Of a stretch of 64,000 nt of DNA, positions 62,744 to 64,000 are shown one piece after another. The stretch spans positions 618,501 through 682,500 of the forward strand of contig CP072107.1 in NCBI GenBank assembly GCA_022870705.1, written 5' to 3'. Position 1 is the first letter of the stretch. The number at the start of each line of letters is the position of its first letter. The position numbers and the translations under genes were made by a program. This DNA is from Oscillospiraceae bacterium CM (GTDB lineage: Bacteria; Bacillota; Clostridia; Oscillospirales; Oscillospiraceae). The notes beneath the pieces are model-generated. The model searched no databases. It was not told the origin of the DNA and saw only the letters and a list, made by a program, of their open reading frames with translations.

Positions 62744-64000
62744 TTATCTCAAGATAATGTCGTTGATGCTGCCGCCGGGCGGAATCATCGGCAAAACGCG
62801 CTCGTCGCTGTCGATGGTGCAGTCGATGAGCACCGGCGTGTCGTATCCAAACGCCTCTTCAAGGCATTTTTCGTATTCGGCATTCGTCTCCGCGCGCAGG
62901 CCGACAGCGCCGAAGGCCTCGGCAAGCTTAACGAAATCCGTCTGGCGCTCAAGCGTCGTGTTGGAGTATCGGCCGTCGAAGAAGAGCGTCTGCCACTGGC
63001 GAACCATGCCGAGAACGCGGTTATTGAGCACGATGATGATGAGCGGGAGCTTGTTCGTGACGGCCGTTGCCAGCTCGCTGAGGTTCATGTGGAAGCTGCC
63101 GTCACTCGTAAAGAGAATCGTTCTTTTAAAGCCGGCGCCGATCGAGGCCCCAATGGCCGCGCCCATGCCGAAGCCCATGGCGCCGAGGCCACCGCTTGTG
63201 ACGAAGGTGCGCGGCTTTTTAAACTGGTAATACTGCGTCGTCCACATCTGATGCTGGCCGACGTCGGTTGCCACAACATTGTCGCCGTTTTTACGGCAGG
63301 CGCCCTCAATAACAGATTGCGGCGTCAGGCGCATCGGGTTCATTTCAAGGTTGTTGTCCGGATGCTCCTTCATATACTGGATGCGCTCCATCCAGTCCTT
63401 GTGTTCCAGTTGCGGCAAAAGCGCGTTTAAAGCCGACAAGACGCCTTTGACATCACCGATGACGCAGGACGTGACGCCGATGTTTTTGCCAATCTCAGCC
63501 GGGTCGATATCAATTTGCAGCACCTTTCGGTCGCGCATGAACTCAACTTTATTGCCGGTGGCGCGGTCGGAAAAGCGCGTCCCGACGGCGATGAGCAAAT
63601 CACTTTCATACAGCGCCTTGGTCGCGCCGTACCGGCCGTGCATGCCAACCATACCGAGATAACGGGGGTGCGCGTACGGGACGGCCGTGAGGCCCATAAT
63701 AGACAGGCCGACAGGCGCGTCAATCTGATCAGCAAAGGCCATCAGCGCTTCGGAGGCGTTGGAGGCAATGACGCCGCCGCCACAATAGATATAGGGGCGC
63801 TTGGCCTCGCGAATGAGCTGCGCGGCATCGTTGAGCTGCATCGTGCTGATTTCAGGCGGCGTTCCCGCAGCCGAAGCGGGGGACGGCTCGTATTCCGTCT
63901 TGCCGGTCTGAACGTCCTTTGTGATATCAACGAGCACGGGGCCGGGGCGGCCCTCCATCGCCAGGGCAAACGCATCGCGGATTGTTTCCGCCAGCTTCGT
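62744..64000 (-). CDS. ilvB: acetolactate synthase large subunit (partial)
   Basis: The last 418 or so codons; the start lies beyond the right edge. Central domain (GRPGPVLVDITKDVQ, GLMGLTAVPYAHPRYLGMVGMHG-like), and a C-terminal ThDP domain with TSDGSFHMNLSELATA...LNNRVLGMVRQWQ, where Ser precedes DG in place of the usual Gly. It joins two pyruvates, or pyruvate and 2-oxobutyrate, and begins this operon as far as can be seen. Confidence 0.94.
   Translation of the reverse strand, partial: TKLAETIRDAFALAMEGRPGPVLVDITKDVQTGKTEYEPSPASAAGTPPEISTMQLNDAAQLIREAKRPYIYCGGGVIASNASEALMAFADQIDAPVGLSIMGLTAVPYAHPRYLGMVGMHGRYGATKALYESDLLIAVGTRFSDRATGNKVEFMRDRKVLQIDIDPAEIGKNIGVTSCVIGDVKGVLSALNALLPQLEHKDWMERIQYMKEHPDNNLEMNPMRLTPQSVIEGACRKNGDNVVATDVGQHQMWTTQYYQFKKPRTFVTSGGLGAMGFGMGAAIGASIGAGFKRTILFTSDGSFHMNLSELATAVTNKLPLIIIVLNNRVLGMVRQWQTLFFDGRYSNTTLERQTDFVKLAEAFGAVGLRAETNAEYEKCLEEAFGYDTPVLIDCTIDSDERVLPMIPPGGSINDIILR

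Overview
The window looks like a chromosomal segment of an anaerobic, endospore-forming Clostridia bacterium, probably Oscillospirales-like. This is inferred from moderate GC, strong GGAGG-type ribosome sites, a Tlp-type small spore protein, rubrerythrin/rubredoxin with a PerR-type regulator, a minimal SUF (SMS-type) Fe-S system and an AmmeMemoRadiSam pair. No rRNA, tRNA, CRISPR array or complete insertion sequence was seen.

Positions 1-6723 hold the most unusual locus: a tandem array of orphan polymorphic-toxin tail cassettes. Each repeats the same layout: a GC-rich bidirectional terminator repeat, a near-identical ~88-codon linker, a unique C-terminal toxin domain, and one or two small AT-rich immunity-like genes. 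Four cassettes are intact at their 3' ends, one is represented only by the tail of its immunity gene at the window start, and one is decayed at the right edge. The cassettes have no good start signals, and one has no start codon at all, so they look like silent spare tails for a full-length toxin gene lying upstream of the window. That role is inferred.

Positions 6.7-30.7 kb are mixed housekeeping and signalling: an SDR oxidoreductase; a LysM-CAP secreted protein; a GGDEF-EAL protein, a PAS-GGDEF-HD-GYP protein and an EAL-HDOD protein (all linked to c-di-GMP or its domains); DUF975 and zinc-ribbon membrane proteins; PerR with rubrerythrin; a lone holin-like gene; a phosphate-binding lipoprotein with a WG-repeat lipoprotein whose frame continues past an in-frame TGA; TauE/DUF1634; a nitroreductase; GtrA; an AraC regulator; an amidohydrolase; an AlgI/AlgJ-like O-acetylation pair; a DUF3298-like lipoprotein; and a membrane transglutaminase. 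A ~700-base gap at 27.8-28.5 kb has a perfect 12-bp inverted repeat and an orphan terminator and may encode a small RNA.

Positions 30.8-45.6 kb hold PIN-PhoH, a DesK/DesR-like two-component system divergent from a three-gene ABC exporter with a perfect 16-bp palindrome between them, a polymer-forming membrane protein, a zinc-ribbon protein, a HAD phosphatase, a DUF212-PiT-DUF47 phosphate operon, and the MEMO/AMMECR1 fusion with its radical SAM partner.

Positions 45.6-51.4 kb (minus strand) form a sulfur/Fe-S block: SmsC, SmsB, rubredoxin, a metallo-beta-lactamase-rhodanese fusion, then a family 2A (SrpI-type) encapsulin shell gene overlapping its cysteine desulfurase cargo. Next come a TetR/Dabb pair, a znuC-znuB-zur operon with a Zur-like box over its promoter, and from 54.8 kb to the end a leftward branched-chain amino acid operon (ilvB-ilvN-ilvC-ilvD-cimA-leuC-leuD-leuB). 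That operon makes isoleucine through citramalate and carries no leuA or ilvA in view; ilvB runs off the right edge.
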